7,447 nucleotides of DNA from Candidatus Moranbacteria bacterium CG_4_8_14_3_um_filter_34_16 (GCA_002782345.1 PFHO01000044.1:1-7447); one strand, 5' to 3'. Positions 1 through 5,268 are shown, numbered from the stretch's first letter. Notes: generated by a model from the sequence alone, not told the origin. Program-made: numbers and translations.

Positions 1-61
1 AAATATCCAAAATTTTTTGTGGAGATGGGATAAAATTAATTTTTTTTAATGTTTTATTCAC

Positions 62-98
62 CCTGTTAGAAAAGAGTAATTCTCTTAATAAAAACAGG
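62..98 (+). promoter_or_regulatory. Two-part hairpin upstream of ispG
   Basis: CCTGTT (62-67) is complementary to AACAGG (93-98). Inside it, AAGAG (72-76) pairs with CTCTT (82-86) around a TAATT loop. The element ends 26 nt before the ispG start, so it would sit in the 5' leader if transcription starts upstream. No T-run follows, so it does not look like a terminator. A TAAAAT at 31-36 could be a -10 box, but no convincing -35 goes with it. Its role is unknown, and short stems arise easily in AT-rich DNA. Confidence 0.3.
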
Positions 99-124
99 AA
101 ATAAAATATTTAAAAAACAACTTT

Positions 125-1210
125 ATGACAAATACTGTAAAAAATTCTAACAGGGCAAGAAAATATATTTCCAAAGTTGTCAAAGTCGGACCGTATGAAT
201 TGGGTGGGAAGAATCCGGTGCGAGTACAATCAATGTGTAATACTGATACGCGCGACGTAAAGGCGACAGTTAAGCAAATTTTGGCACTGGAAAAAATGGG
301 GTGCGAAATTATTCGGGTGGCAGTGCCGGATATGGTGGCGGCCAAAGTTTTAAGAGAGATAAAAAAACAAATTCATATTCCGCTGGTGGCGGATATTCAT
401 TTTGATTATCAATTAGCCTTGGAAGCTATTGCGCAAGGCGTGGACAAAGTTAGAATAAATCCCGGCAATATTGGATCGGAAGAAAAAGTGAAAGCGGTGG
501 TGATGGCGTGCAAGAAAAATAAAGTTCCAATTAGAATTGGAATTAATGGCGGGTCATTGGAAAAAGAAATTCTCAAAAAATACAAAAATAAAGTAACTGC
601 CAAAGGAATGGTAGAGTCGGCAATGAGGCATATCAAAATTTTGGAGCGACATAATTTTAAGGATATTTTAATTTCTCTCAAAGCCTCAGACATTGAAAGA
701 ACGGTAGAGGCTTATCGTATGTTGGCTAAAAAAGTAAAGTATCCTTTGCATATCGGAGTGACGGAAGCCGGCACGATTTTTCGCGGGACGATTATGTCTT
801 CAATCGGACTGGGAATTTTGCTTTATGATGGGATTGGCGCCACACTTAGAGTTTCGCTGACTGCCGATCCGCTGGATGAAATTGATGTGGCTTGGGAAAT
901 TTTAAAATCATTAAAATTGCGGAAAAGAGGAGTGACGGTTACCAGCTGTCCAACTTGTGGAAGAACGCAAATTGATTTGATTTCTTTGGCAAAAAAAGTG
1001 GAGGAAGCGGTCAAGGAGATGGATAAAAATATTCATGTTGCCGTAATGGGTTGTGTAGTTAATGGTCCCGGGGAAGCGCGTGAAGCTGATGTTGGCGTAG
1101 CGGGTGGAAAAGGAATGGGCGCAATTTTTAGAAAAGGCCATGTGATAAAATCAGTCAAGGAAGATCAGATTTTATCAGCACTTTTGGAAGAGATTGAAAA
1201 AATAAAATAA
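125..1210 (+). CDS. ispG: 4-hydroxy-3-methylbut-2-enyl diphosphate synthase (IspG/GcpE)
   Basis: IspG is the [4Fe-4S] enzyme of the MEP pathway that reductively converts methylerythritol cyclodiphosphate to HMBPP, the precursor of IPP and DMAPP, in the cytoplasm. At 361 aa it has full bacterial length (E. coli about 372). The N-terminal TIM-barrel part shows the family signature VRVQSMCNTDTRD (32-44), then VADIHFDYQLAL and INPGNIG (111-117). The C-terminal iron-sulfur domain carries SCPTCGR, with C275 and C278, and VMGCVVNGPGEA, with C310 and E317. These match the three cluster cysteines and the glutamate of the E. coli enzyme, so it should be active. The ATG at 125 places the conserved N-terminus correctly. 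No SD precedes it, only A/T-rich sequence. Its GC content looks somewhat higher than that of the speD region. It appears monocistronic, since a new promoter begins 10 nt after its stop. Confidence 0.96.
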   Translation: MTNTVKNSNRARKYISKVVKVGPYELGGKNPVRVQSMCNTDTRDVKATVKQILALEKMGCEIIRVAVPDMVAAKVLREIKKQIHIPLVADIHFDYQLALEAIAQGVDKVRINPGNIGSEEKVKAVVMACKKNKVPIRIGINGGSLEKEILKKYKNKVTAKGMVESAMRHIKILERHNFKDILISLKASDIERTVEAYRMLAKKVKYPLHIGVTEAGTIFRGTIMSSIGLGILLYDGIGATLRVSLTADPLDEIDVAWEILKSLKLRKRGVTVTSCPTCGRTQIDLISLAKKVEEAVKEMDKNIHVAVMGCVVNGPGEAREADVGVAGGKGMGAIFRKGHVIKSVKEDQILSALLEEIEKIK

Positions 1211-1219
1211 AAATATCAA

Positions 1220-1247
1220 TTGACGAAAAAATTGAGAGTGGTAAAAT
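1220..1247 (+). promoter_or_regulatory. Promoter for the coiled-coil/acidic protein pair
   Basis: TTGACG (1220-1225) is followed after 16 nt by TAAAAT (1242-1247), with an extended -10 TG at 1239-1240. This is a good sigma-70-type match placed just after the ispG stop. The predicted start near 1254 would give an unusually long leader of about 150 nt before the ATG at 1404. Confidence 0.5.
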
Positions 1248-1253
1248 AAATAC

Positions 1254-1403
1254 ATAAAAATAGAGAAACAACTGGAGAATTATCATCTCAAACTCGTTTT
1301 TGGATCTAAAAAATTATAAATTGGCTTATTTATGAGATGCCAAAATAAGTCCAGTTTGATAAATAGCATTATTCAGTGGTTTAAATAAACGAGTTTTAAA
1401 AAT
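1254..1403 (+). promoter_or_regulatory. Candidate structured 5' leader with two alternative folds
   Basis: Fold A is a long arm. AACTGGA (1270-1276) pairs with TCCAGTT (1350-1356), TTAT (1280-1283) with ATAA (1345-1348), and CATCTCA (1284-1290) with TGAGATG (1333-1339). Fold B has two nested stems. GGCTTATTT (1323-1331) pairs with AAATAAG(T)CC (1343-1352), and AAACTCGTTT (1290-1299) pairs perfectly with AAACGAGTTT (1387-1396). The last stem ends 7 nt before the start codon and would cover the ribosome entry region. A and B use overlapping bases and cannot form together except as a pseudoknot. I do not recognise a known riboswitch class. The pairings are read by eye, and their significance in AT-rich DNA is untested. 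Confidence 0.35.
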
Positions 1404-1664
1404 ATGAATGAAGAAAAAACATATAAAGCGAACGAGGTAATGTCAATGCTTGAACAACTAAATGACGGAATTAGAATTATAGGAGAGCAACACGGAGAAA
1501 CAACGAGTAGACTTGATGGTATTGATAGTAGGCTTGAAATAATGCAAGATGACATTACGGAAATAAAACATAAGCTTTCGGAAAAAGTTGATCGGGATGA
1601 ATTTAACAAATTGGAAAATAGAGTTGTCAAAATGGAAAAATTAATTTTAGCTAAGTCGGCTTAA
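1404..1664 (+). CDS. Small coiled-coil protein of unknown function
   Basis: This 86-aa protein is hydrophilic and almost entirely predicted helix. From about residue 12 to 80 it shows heptad-like spacing of L/I/V/M residues (SMLEQLNDGIRIIG, SRLDGIDSRLEIMQDDITEIKHKL, EFNKLENRVVKMEKLIL), as expected of a dimeric or trimeric coiled coil. It has no signal peptide, membrane segment, cysteine or catalytic motif. The coding assignment rests on this regular pattern, on the long leader with its own promoter, and on the gene 11 nt downstream that probably shares its mRNA. No SD is visible before the ATG. Such short coiled-coil proteins are common in Patescibacteria and are usually left as hypothetical. 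I do not recognise a named family, and a specific function cannot be inferred. Confidence 0.75.
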   Translation: MNEEKTYKANEVMSMLEQLNDGIRIIGEQHGETTSRLDGIDSRLEIMQDDITEIKHKLSEKVDRDEFNKLENRVVKMEKLILAKSA

Positions 1665-1675
1665 AAACAAAAAAA

Positions 1676-2290
1676 ATGGATAAAAAATCAAAAATATTTT
1701 TTATTGTTTTCTTTCTTCTGATAATTGGATCAATAGTGGCAACTTATTGGAGGATAGTGGTGAAAAAAGACTATATCATTGAAGCTCAGACTGATTGCGA
1801 TCCGGAAACGGAAGAATGTTTCATTTGGGAATGCGATCCCAATTCAAATGAGGAAGGGGAAGCTTGTGTGGAAGATCCGGAAGAAAATATTTGGTATTAT
1901 AAGGTTGTGCAAAGAAAAGCCAATAAAATTCCTGATTGCGATCCGGAAAAGGACGAAAATTGCGAGCCGTGGATATGCGAACCAGAGGAAAAAGATTGCA
2001 AAGAAATTTTATGCGATGAGAAAACGGCGGTAGAGCAAGAAGCGGAGTGCAATGATCCGGAAGAATATCTTAGAAATAATCCTCCTGAAGAATCTGAAGG
2101 AGAAGGTCTTGATGAGGAGGAATGTGGAGAAGGAGATGAAGCTTGTCTTGAACAAGAAGAACAAGAAGAAGATATTGAGACGGAAAATTCCGGAGAAGAA
2201 AGTCAAATCAATCTTTTTCCGACGGGAGACGATGCGGAAGTTGATGCCGACGTTACCAGTCAAACAGAAAATCCGGTTGAAAGCGAGTGA
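1676..2290 (+). CDS. Membrane-anchored, Cys-rich, highly acidic secreted-side protein
   Basis: This 204-aa protein starts with MDKKSK, followed by one hydrophobic segment at about residues 7-29. That fits an uncleaved signal anchor with the rest outside the cell. The remainder is dominated by Glu and Asp and contains 12 cysteines (41, 48, 53, 64, 88, 96, 101, 108, 113, 125, 150, 157). They lie in two similar blocks: C-x6-C-x4-C-x10-C, and C-x7-C-x4-C-x6-C-x4-C-x11-C. Each block opens with DCDPE followed by a second Cys. A Trp/Tyr-containing stretch (NIWYYKVVQRKANKIP, 71-86) separates them. The C-terminal third is low-complexity acidic sequence without cysteine after 157. Disulfides, metal or Ca2+ binding and cell-surface display are plausible, but nothing is demonstrated. 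It lies 11 nt after the coiled-coil gene, probably in one operon, and has no SD. I recall similar proteins in Moranbacteria-like genomes but no named function. Confidence 0.82.
   Translation: MDKKSKIFFIVFFLLIIGSIVATYWRIVVKKDYIIEAQTDCDPETEECFIWECDPNSNEEGEACVEDPEENIWYYKVVQRKANKIPDCDPEKDENCEPWICEPEEKDCKEILCDEKTAVEQEAECNDPEEYLRNNPPEESEGEGLDEEECGEGDEACLEQEEQEEDIETENSGEESQINLFPTGDDAEVDADVTSQTENPVESE
1791..1949 (+). repeat. 18-bp exact direct repeat inside the acidic gene
   Basis: CTGATTGCGATCCGGAAA occurs at 1791-1808 and again at 1932-1949, 141 bp apart and in the same reading frame (47 codons). It encodes the opening of each Cys block (DCDPE). This supports an internal duplication of an ancestral Cys-rich unit. 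Confidence 0.75.
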
Positions 2291-2316
2291 ATTTAAAAAT
2301 ACAATTTAAAAATACA
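2291..2316 (+). repeat. 13-bp tandem duplication
   Basis: ATTTAAAAATACA is present twice in direct succession (2291-2303 and 2304-2316), immediately after the stop codon of the acidic protein. It is probably a slippage duplication in AT-rich intergenic DNA. Confidence 0.75.
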
Positions 2317-2341
2317 AAAAAATAATTAGTTTTCAAATTGA

Positions 2342-2376
2342 ATTTCCATGTATAAAATGGCGATTTGATTTTTTTT
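2342..2376 (+). terminator. Possible weak intrinsic terminator after the acidic protein gene
   Basis: AATTTCCAT and ATGGCGATT can form a 9-position stem with one wobble and one mismatch around a GTATAAA loop. An 8-T run follows at 2369-2376. It lies about 60 nt after the stop of the acidic protein gene. The stem is imperfect and AT-rich, so the call is tentative. Confidence 0.3.
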
Positions 2377-2393
2377 AGGGCGAATGAGCTTGT

Positions 2394-2422
2394 TTGTAGC
2401 CAATGAAAATTTAGAGTATAAG
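2394..2422 (+). promoter_or_regulatory. Possible promoter of the UDP-sugar dehydrogenase gene
   Basis: TTGTAG (2394-2399) and TATAAG (2417-2422) are separated by 17 nt. The -10 box matches well and the -35 only in its first three bases. Transcription would start near 2429, about 30 nt before the ATG at 2460. If so, the in-frame TTG at 2424 lies upstream of the transcript and is not the start. Confidence 0.3.
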
Positions 2423-2459
2423 TTTGAGAAAGTTTATAAAATTTATTTCTAAAAAAATT

Positions 2460-3737
2460 ATGAAATCAATAAAAGATACGAAAATTGGGATTATCGGTAT
2501 GGGTTATGTGGGACTGCCTCTCGCGGTCGCTTTTGGAAAAAAAATCAAAACTCTTGGTTTTGATATAAATAAAAATAGAATAACTGATCTAAAAAAATAT
2601 AAAGACAAATCAAAGGAAATAAGCGAAAAAGAAATCAAAAGCGCGAAAAAGCTTATTTTTTCCGATAATGTTTTGGATCTTGAGGAATATAATTTTTTTA
2701 TCGTTGCAGTTCCTACGCCAGTTGATCGTTTCAAAATTCCTGATTTTACTCCTTTAATAAAAGCAAGTTCTTTGATTGCAAAAATTCTAAAAAAAGGAGA
2801 TGTGGTTGTTTTTGAATCTACAGTCTATCCGGGTGCGACGGAAGAGATATGCATTCCTGTTTTAGAAAAAGAGTCAAAGTTGGTTTATAATAAAGATTTT
2901 TTTGCCGGATACAGTCCAGAGAGAATCAGTCCGGCGGATAACAACAACGTTCAAGATATTGTAAAAGTTACTTCCGGTTCAAATATTGAAGCAGGGAAAT
3001 ATATTGACAGTGTTTACAAACAAATTATTGTTGCCGGCACTTTTTTGGTTGAAGATATGAGAGTTGCGGAGGCTTGCAAAGTTATTGAAAATACACAAAG
3101 AGATATCAATATAGCTTTTATGAATGAAGTTTCTGTTGTCATGGAAAAAATGGGAATAGAAATGGGAGATGTTTTGGCCGCTATGAAAACAAAATGGAAC
3201 GCGCTTTCTTTCGTTCCCGGTCTTGTTGGCGGACATTGCATAGGAGTTGATCCTTACTATTTGCTTCATAAAGCCTATGAATTTGGATACAGTATGGAAG
3301 TTTCAAGAAATGCAAGAATAGTGAATGATGGAATGCCGAAATTTATCGCTGAAAAAGTGGTGACCAAGATGTGCAAAAATAAAGTCAATCCCGCAAAGTC
3401 AAAGGCGCTTATTATGGGGGTTTCTTTCAAAGAAAATTGCGCCGATATTAGAAATGCCAGACCGTTTGATATAGCCAAAGAATTGAAAAAATATAGCGTA
3501 GAAGTTGATTTTTATGATCCGATTGTGGACAAAAAAGAAGTGAAAACGGTTAAAAAAGTTGATTTGATTGAGAAGCCGAACGAAAATTATTATGATTTGA
3601 TAATTTTGGCTGTAGCTCATAAAAAATTTATCAATATGGGGATTAACAAAATAAAAAAATTTGCCAAAAAAGATAGCGGTTTGATTTTTGATATTAAAGC
3701 GATTTTTGACAAAAAAGAATCTGATTTGAGATTATAG
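2460..3737 (+). CDS. UDP-N-acetyl-D-hexosamine 6-dehydrogenase (nucleotide sugar dehydrogenase, WbpA/TviB/WecC type)
   Basis: This enzyme oxidises C6 of a UDP-N-acetylhexosamine to the uronic acid with two NAD+, giving precursors for surface polysaccharide. The sequence has all three family domains. The NAD-binding Rossmann domain has GIIGMGYVGLP (10-20), VAVPTPVD and ESTVYPGATEE (119-129). The central helical domain has GYSPERI (150-156) and ACKVIENTQRDINIAFMNE, with K207 and N211. The catalytic region is GGHCIGVDPYYL, with nucleophile C260. The C-terminal UDP-binding domain has GVSFKENCADIRNARPFDI (320-338). The 425-aa length is normal. ATG 2460 is chosen over the in-frame TTG at 2424 because the fold begins at its residue 7 and the extension adds only a basic leader. 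The stretch VPTPVD and the ENTQRDINIAFMNE form favour an N-acetylhexosamine substrate of the TviB/WbpA group over UDP-glucose, but the sugar is not certain. No other polysaccharide gene is in the window. Confidence 0.95.
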   Translation: MKSIKDTKIGIIGMGYVGLPLAVAFGKKIKTLGFDINKNRITDLKKYKDKSKEISEKEIKSAKKLIFSDNVLDLEEYNFFIVAVPTPVDRFKIPDFTPLIKASSLIAKILKKGDVVVFESTVYPGATEEICIPVLEKESKLVYNKDFFAGYSPERISPADNNNVQDIVKVTSGSNIEAGKYIDSVYKQIIVAGTFLVEDMRVAEACKVIENTQRDINIAFMNEVSVVMEKMGIEMGDVLAAMKTKWNALSFVPGLVGGHCIGVDPYYLLHKAYEFGYSMEVSRNARIVNDGMPKFIAEKVVTKMCKNKVNPAKSKALIMGVSFKENCADIRNARPFDIAKELKKYSVEVDFYDPIVDKKEVKTVKKVDLIEKPNENYYDLIILAVAHKKFINMGINKIKKFAKKDSGLIFDIKAIFDKKESDLRL

Positions 3738-3777
3738 ATCTTATGATAAAATTTTTGGTTATATTATAAAGATGCAA

Positions 3778-3834
3778 ATTTTATTTAGCGTAGCGAGAAT
3801 TATCCGCCTATAAGGGCGCGGGAATTTATAAAAT
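3778..3834 (+). other. Bulged inverted repeat with GC-rich arm
   Basis: A 7-bp outer stem (ATTTTAT 3778-3784 with ATAAAAT 3828-3834) flanks an inner arm. In the arm, GAATT(A)TCCGCC (3797-3808) pairs with GGCG(C)GG(G)AATTT (3815-3827) around a TATAAG loop. The 5' side keeps a 12-nt unpaired bulge containing the doubled TAGCG (3786-3795). This GC-rich patch stands out from its surroundings. No T-run follows directly, so a simple terminator is unlikely. It could be a REP/MITE-like dispersed repeat or a structured RNA, and I cannot tell which. Confidence 0.4.
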
Positions 3835-3886
3835 ATAAAAAATGTGGCTAATTTTTTTTAATCGCATTTGGTTGCAGTTTTCTTTT

Positions 3887-3900
3887 CGTTAAATTTAACG
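3887..3900. repeat. Perfect 14-bp palindrome, possible operator
   Basis: CGTTAAATTTAACG is exactly self-complementary and lies about 75 bp upstream of the -10 box of the AbiEii-type pair. Toxin-antitoxin operons are often self-repressed through palindromes near their promoters, so an operator is plausible. Its distance from the promoter is larger than usual. Confidence 0.35.
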
Positions 3901-3972
3901 TAAATTTCTTTTTGTAAAGTGTTGAATAAATGCAGAAAAGAGGAAGATTAGGTTTAATTTTTGGAGCTTTTA

Positions 3973-3981
3973 TGTTATAAT
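3973..3981 (+). promoter_or_regulatory. Extended -10 promoter, apparently leaderless transcript
   Basis: TGTTATAAT is a perfect extended -10 (TG, one base, TATAAT at 3976-3981). Only a poor -35 (TTTAAT, 3953-3958) is present. The ATG at 3988 begins 7 nt after the hexamer, where transcription would normally start. The mRNA would therefore be leaderless, which fits the absence of an SD. Confidence 0.55.
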
Positions 3982-3987
3982 CAAAGC

Positions 3988-4245
3988 ATGGAAATCAGAA
4001 ATTTTGTCCAAAAAAAACCATATTTATTTTGGTATATTCGGGATCTTGATAACCTCTCCGAAGAAGCGATTGTAGAGGTTGTTTTGAATTTCGGAAATTG
4101 GCAAGATACGCAAGAATTGATTGAGATATTAGGTATAAAAAAGACTGCTTCAATTTTTAGAAAAAAAATAGCGGGGAAAAGAAATAATTATCGTCCGGAA
4201 ATAAAAAACTATTTTGAGCTTTATTTCAAAAAATATGCACAGTGA
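3988..4245 (+). CDS. Small partner of AbiEii-type toxin (DUF6922-like, putative antitoxin)
   Basis: This 85-aa protein shows a pattern I associate with the DUF6922-like partners encoded just before AbiEii nucleotidyltransferases. It has an N-terminal LFWYIRDLDNLSEE (18-31 approximately). A helix with VVLNFGNWQDTQELIEILG follows, then a basic C-terminal half (FRKKIAGKRNNYRPEIKNYFELYFKKYA). In that family the segment resembles FWD...RVLEYGDWED.. with a C-terminal FW/Y-rich helix. The role would be antitoxin or accessory protein of a type IV-like system. The start is ATG 3988 and not the in-frame TTG at 3961, which lies upstream of the -10 box. The TGA overlaps the toxin ATG (4235) by 11 nt, indicating translational coupling. 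Family recognition is from memory, and no DNA-binding motif is obvious. Confidence 0.75.
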   Translation: MEIRNFVQKKPYLFWYIRDLDNLSEEAIVEVVLNFGNWQDTQELIEILGIKKTASIFRKKIAGKRNNYRPEIKNYFELYFKKYAQ

Positions 4246-4843
4246 AATTTTGTCAGAAAAACAAGCTGATTTTTTAAAGTTTCTCAAAAAATTTTCAGAT
4301 GATTTTGGATTGGTTGGCGGAACGGCAATCGCATTTTATCTAGGGCATCGGCAATCAATTGATTTTGATTTAGCCTCGCCAAAAGAAATTAAAACATTAT
4401 CCATAAGAAAAAAAATTTTAGAATTTGGAAAAATAGACGCGGTTCTTGTTGACAATAGAGACGAATATACTTTGATAGTTGATGGGATAAAATTTACTTT
4501 TTTTAACTATCCTTTTGGGATAAAATTTTCCCAGGATTTGGATGGGACAATATCATTGCCGGATCTTGTTACCCTTTCTGCAATGAAAGCTTATGTGCTA
4601 GGGAGGCGCGCCAAATGGAAAGATTATGTGGATTTGTATTTTATTGCTGAAAGTTTAGGTTCAATTGATCCAATAATTGAAAAATCCAAAGAAATTTTCG
4701 GTTTGGAATTTGATGAAAAAAAATTTCGTGTTCAACTGGCATATTTTGAAGATATTGACTATTCGGAGAAAATTATTTTTATGAAAGGTTTTGAAGTTGA
4801 AGATGAAAAAATAAAAAAGAAACTTTTGGAATATTCAATATAA
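4235..4843 (+). CDS. AbiEii/AbiGii-type nucleotidyltransferase (putative toxin)
   Basis: This 202-aa protein has the DUF1814/AbiEii nucleotidyltransferase signature. Motif I is FGLVGGTAIAFYLGHRQSIDFDL (24-46), with G28-G29-T30, then R39, S41 and the acidic pair D43 and D45. The later family motif is SAMKAYVLGRRAKWKDYVDLYFIAE (115-139), with K118, R124, K129-D130 and D133. AbiEii-type toxins transfer nucleotides to RNA targets such as tRNA acceptor stems, stopping translation. They act in type IV toxin-antitoxin and phage-abortive systems. The protein is shorter than typical AbiEii (about 250-300 aa), lacking an extended C-terminal domain, but the catalytic core is intact. The chosen start is ATG 4235, inside the end of the upstream gene. 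An in-frame TTG at 4214 is less likely. Function as a toxin in this organism is inferred. Confidence 0.87.
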   Translation: MHSEILSEKQADFLKFLKKFSDDFGLVGGTAIAFYLGHRQSIDFDLASPKEIKTLSIRKKILEFGKIDAVLVDNRDEYTLIVDGIKFTFFNYPFGIKFSQDLDGTISLPDLVTLSAMKAYVLGRRAKWKDYVDLYFIAESLGSIDPIIEKSKEIFGLEFDEKKFRVQLAYFEDIDYSEKIIFMKGFEVEDEKIKKKLLEYSI

Positions 4844-4959
4844 AATTATCCAGCGTCAATTCTTCAAAAGGAACATGGAGAAGGAGGAATTAAATTGCAC
4901 AAATTCATATTATATAGAGTTTTTTATAATTGTAAAGTTGGGTGGACTTATACATCCTC
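4844..4959. other. Non-coding or relic segment, no supported gene
   Basis: No recognisable gene fills the space after the AbiEii gene. It does contain a rare canonical SD, AGGAGG (4882-4887), 7 nt before a TTG (4895) that opens a 22-codon frame ending with TGA at 4961-4963. That peptide contains Tyr, Phe and Trp but matches nothing I know. A 62-codon frame across 4875-5063 also looks non-protein-like. Confidence 0.3.
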
Positions 4960-4988
4960 TTGACTTCATTCAATTTCCATACTACAAT
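4960..4988 (+). promoter_or_regulatory. Strong promoter of a short transcript
   Basis: TTGACT (4960-4965) and TACAAT (4983-4988) lie exactly 17 nt apart, each matching five of six consensus bases. Transcription would begin near 4995 and meet the intrinsic terminator at 5131-5152. Confidence 0.55.
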
Positions 4989-5023
4989 ACTATTATAGAA
5001 AAAAAAGGGGACGGAAAAACCAT

Positions 5024-5122
5024 ATGTTTGCTTTTCGCAAAAATCAAAATTACGAGCAGGTAATTTTTAGTTCGCCAGTTATACTGGTGAGTGATTGCGG
5101 TTTAAATTTAGAATTAAGTTGA
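5024..5122 (+). CDS. Possible 32-aa small protein
   Basis: An ATG frame of 32 codons (MFAFRKNQNYEQVIF at the start, then a Val/Ile/Leu-rich segment SSPVILVSDCG) ends with TGA 8 nt before the terminator stem. It begins about 30 nt after the predicted transcription start. A purine-rich GGGGACGG lies 9 nt upstream of the ATG and might help initiation. The neat fit between promoter and terminator is the main argument for it. Against it are its short length, the lack of a recognised family, and a strong hairpin inside it (5071-5091) that would suit a structured RNA better. Confidence 0.25.
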   Translation: MFAFRKNQNYEQVIFSSPVILVSDCGLNLELS

Positions 5123-5130
5123 ATAGTTTC

Positions 5131-5152
5131 ACGCCCGTTGTGGCGTTTTTTT
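5131..5152 (+). terminator. Intrinsic terminator
   Basis: A perfect 5-bp stem, ACGCC/GGCGT, with a CGTTGT loop is followed at once by a run of Ts (5146-5152). This is the cleanest terminator in the window. It ends the short transcript that starts near 4995 and insulates the speD promoter 44 nt downstream from upstream transcription. Confidence 0.8.
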
Positions 5153-5195
5153 GTTGGATAGGGCGGATTTGCAAAATAAAAGGTAAAATCTTTCG

Positions 5196-5224
5196 TTGAC
5201 AGATGAATTGTTTTGTGCTAGTCT
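5196..5224 (+). promoter_or_regulatory. Promoter of the speD/DHS-like operon
   Basis: A perfect TTGACA (5196-5201) is followed after 17 nt by TAGTCT (5219-5224), preceded by an extended -10 TG (5216-5217). The -10 is weak, but the -35 and TG compensate. An alternative TATAGT (5224-5229) matches better but is 22 nt from the -35. The start near 5231 gives a leader of about 38 nt without an SD. Confidence 0.55.
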
Positions 5225-5268
5225 ATAGTAAGTTATAAATTTAATAATTTTAACTGTATACAAAAAAA

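Larger units (their letters stand above)
4995..5152 (+). ncRNA. Candidate small RNA or short mRNA of about 155 nt
   Basis: The limits are set by the promoter upstream and the terminator downstream. Internally there is a weak TTTGC/GCAAA hairpin (5027-5041). A strong hairpin follows at 5071-5091, where TTCGCCAGT pairs with ACTGGTGAG (two wobbles) around a TAT loop. I do not recognise a known family such as 6S, SRP, tmRNA or a riboswitch. The same transcript could instead encode the 32-codon frame at 5024-5122. Confidence 0.35.

Noticed and set aside
85..1141. Minus-strand open frames across ispG (85-345, 409-693, 823-1014, 911-1141)
   Set aside because: They are antisense shadows of a clear ispG gene and lack protein-like motifs or conserved order.
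1779..2309. Other-frame open stretches across the acidic gene on both strands
   Set aside because: The Lys/Ile-rich or Phe/Arg-rich products come from reading GAA/GAT-rich codons out of frame. The 1676-2290 frame has the membrane anchor and ordered cysteines.
2424..2459. TTG start for the UDP-sugar dehydrogenase
   Set aside because: The extra 12 residues are not part of the Rossmann fold, and the TTG lies at or before the predicted transcription start. ATG 2460 fits the family.
2979..3620. Minus-strand frames across the UDP-sugar dehydrogenase
   Set aside because: They are shadows of the conserved + strand gene, with no independent start signals.
3772..3813. 13-codon ATG frame after the dehydrogenase
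   Set aside because: It is very short, runs into the inverted repeat and has no SD or recognisable product.
3778..3834. Intrinsic terminator for the dehydrogenase gene
   Set aside because: The hairpin is followed by ATATAAAA. The nearest T-run (3852-3859) starts 18 nt beyond the stem.
4875..5063. 62-codon ATG frame after the AbiEii gene
   Set aside because: It crosses a near-consensus promoter, shows no recognisable family or domain pattern, and seems a chance frame.
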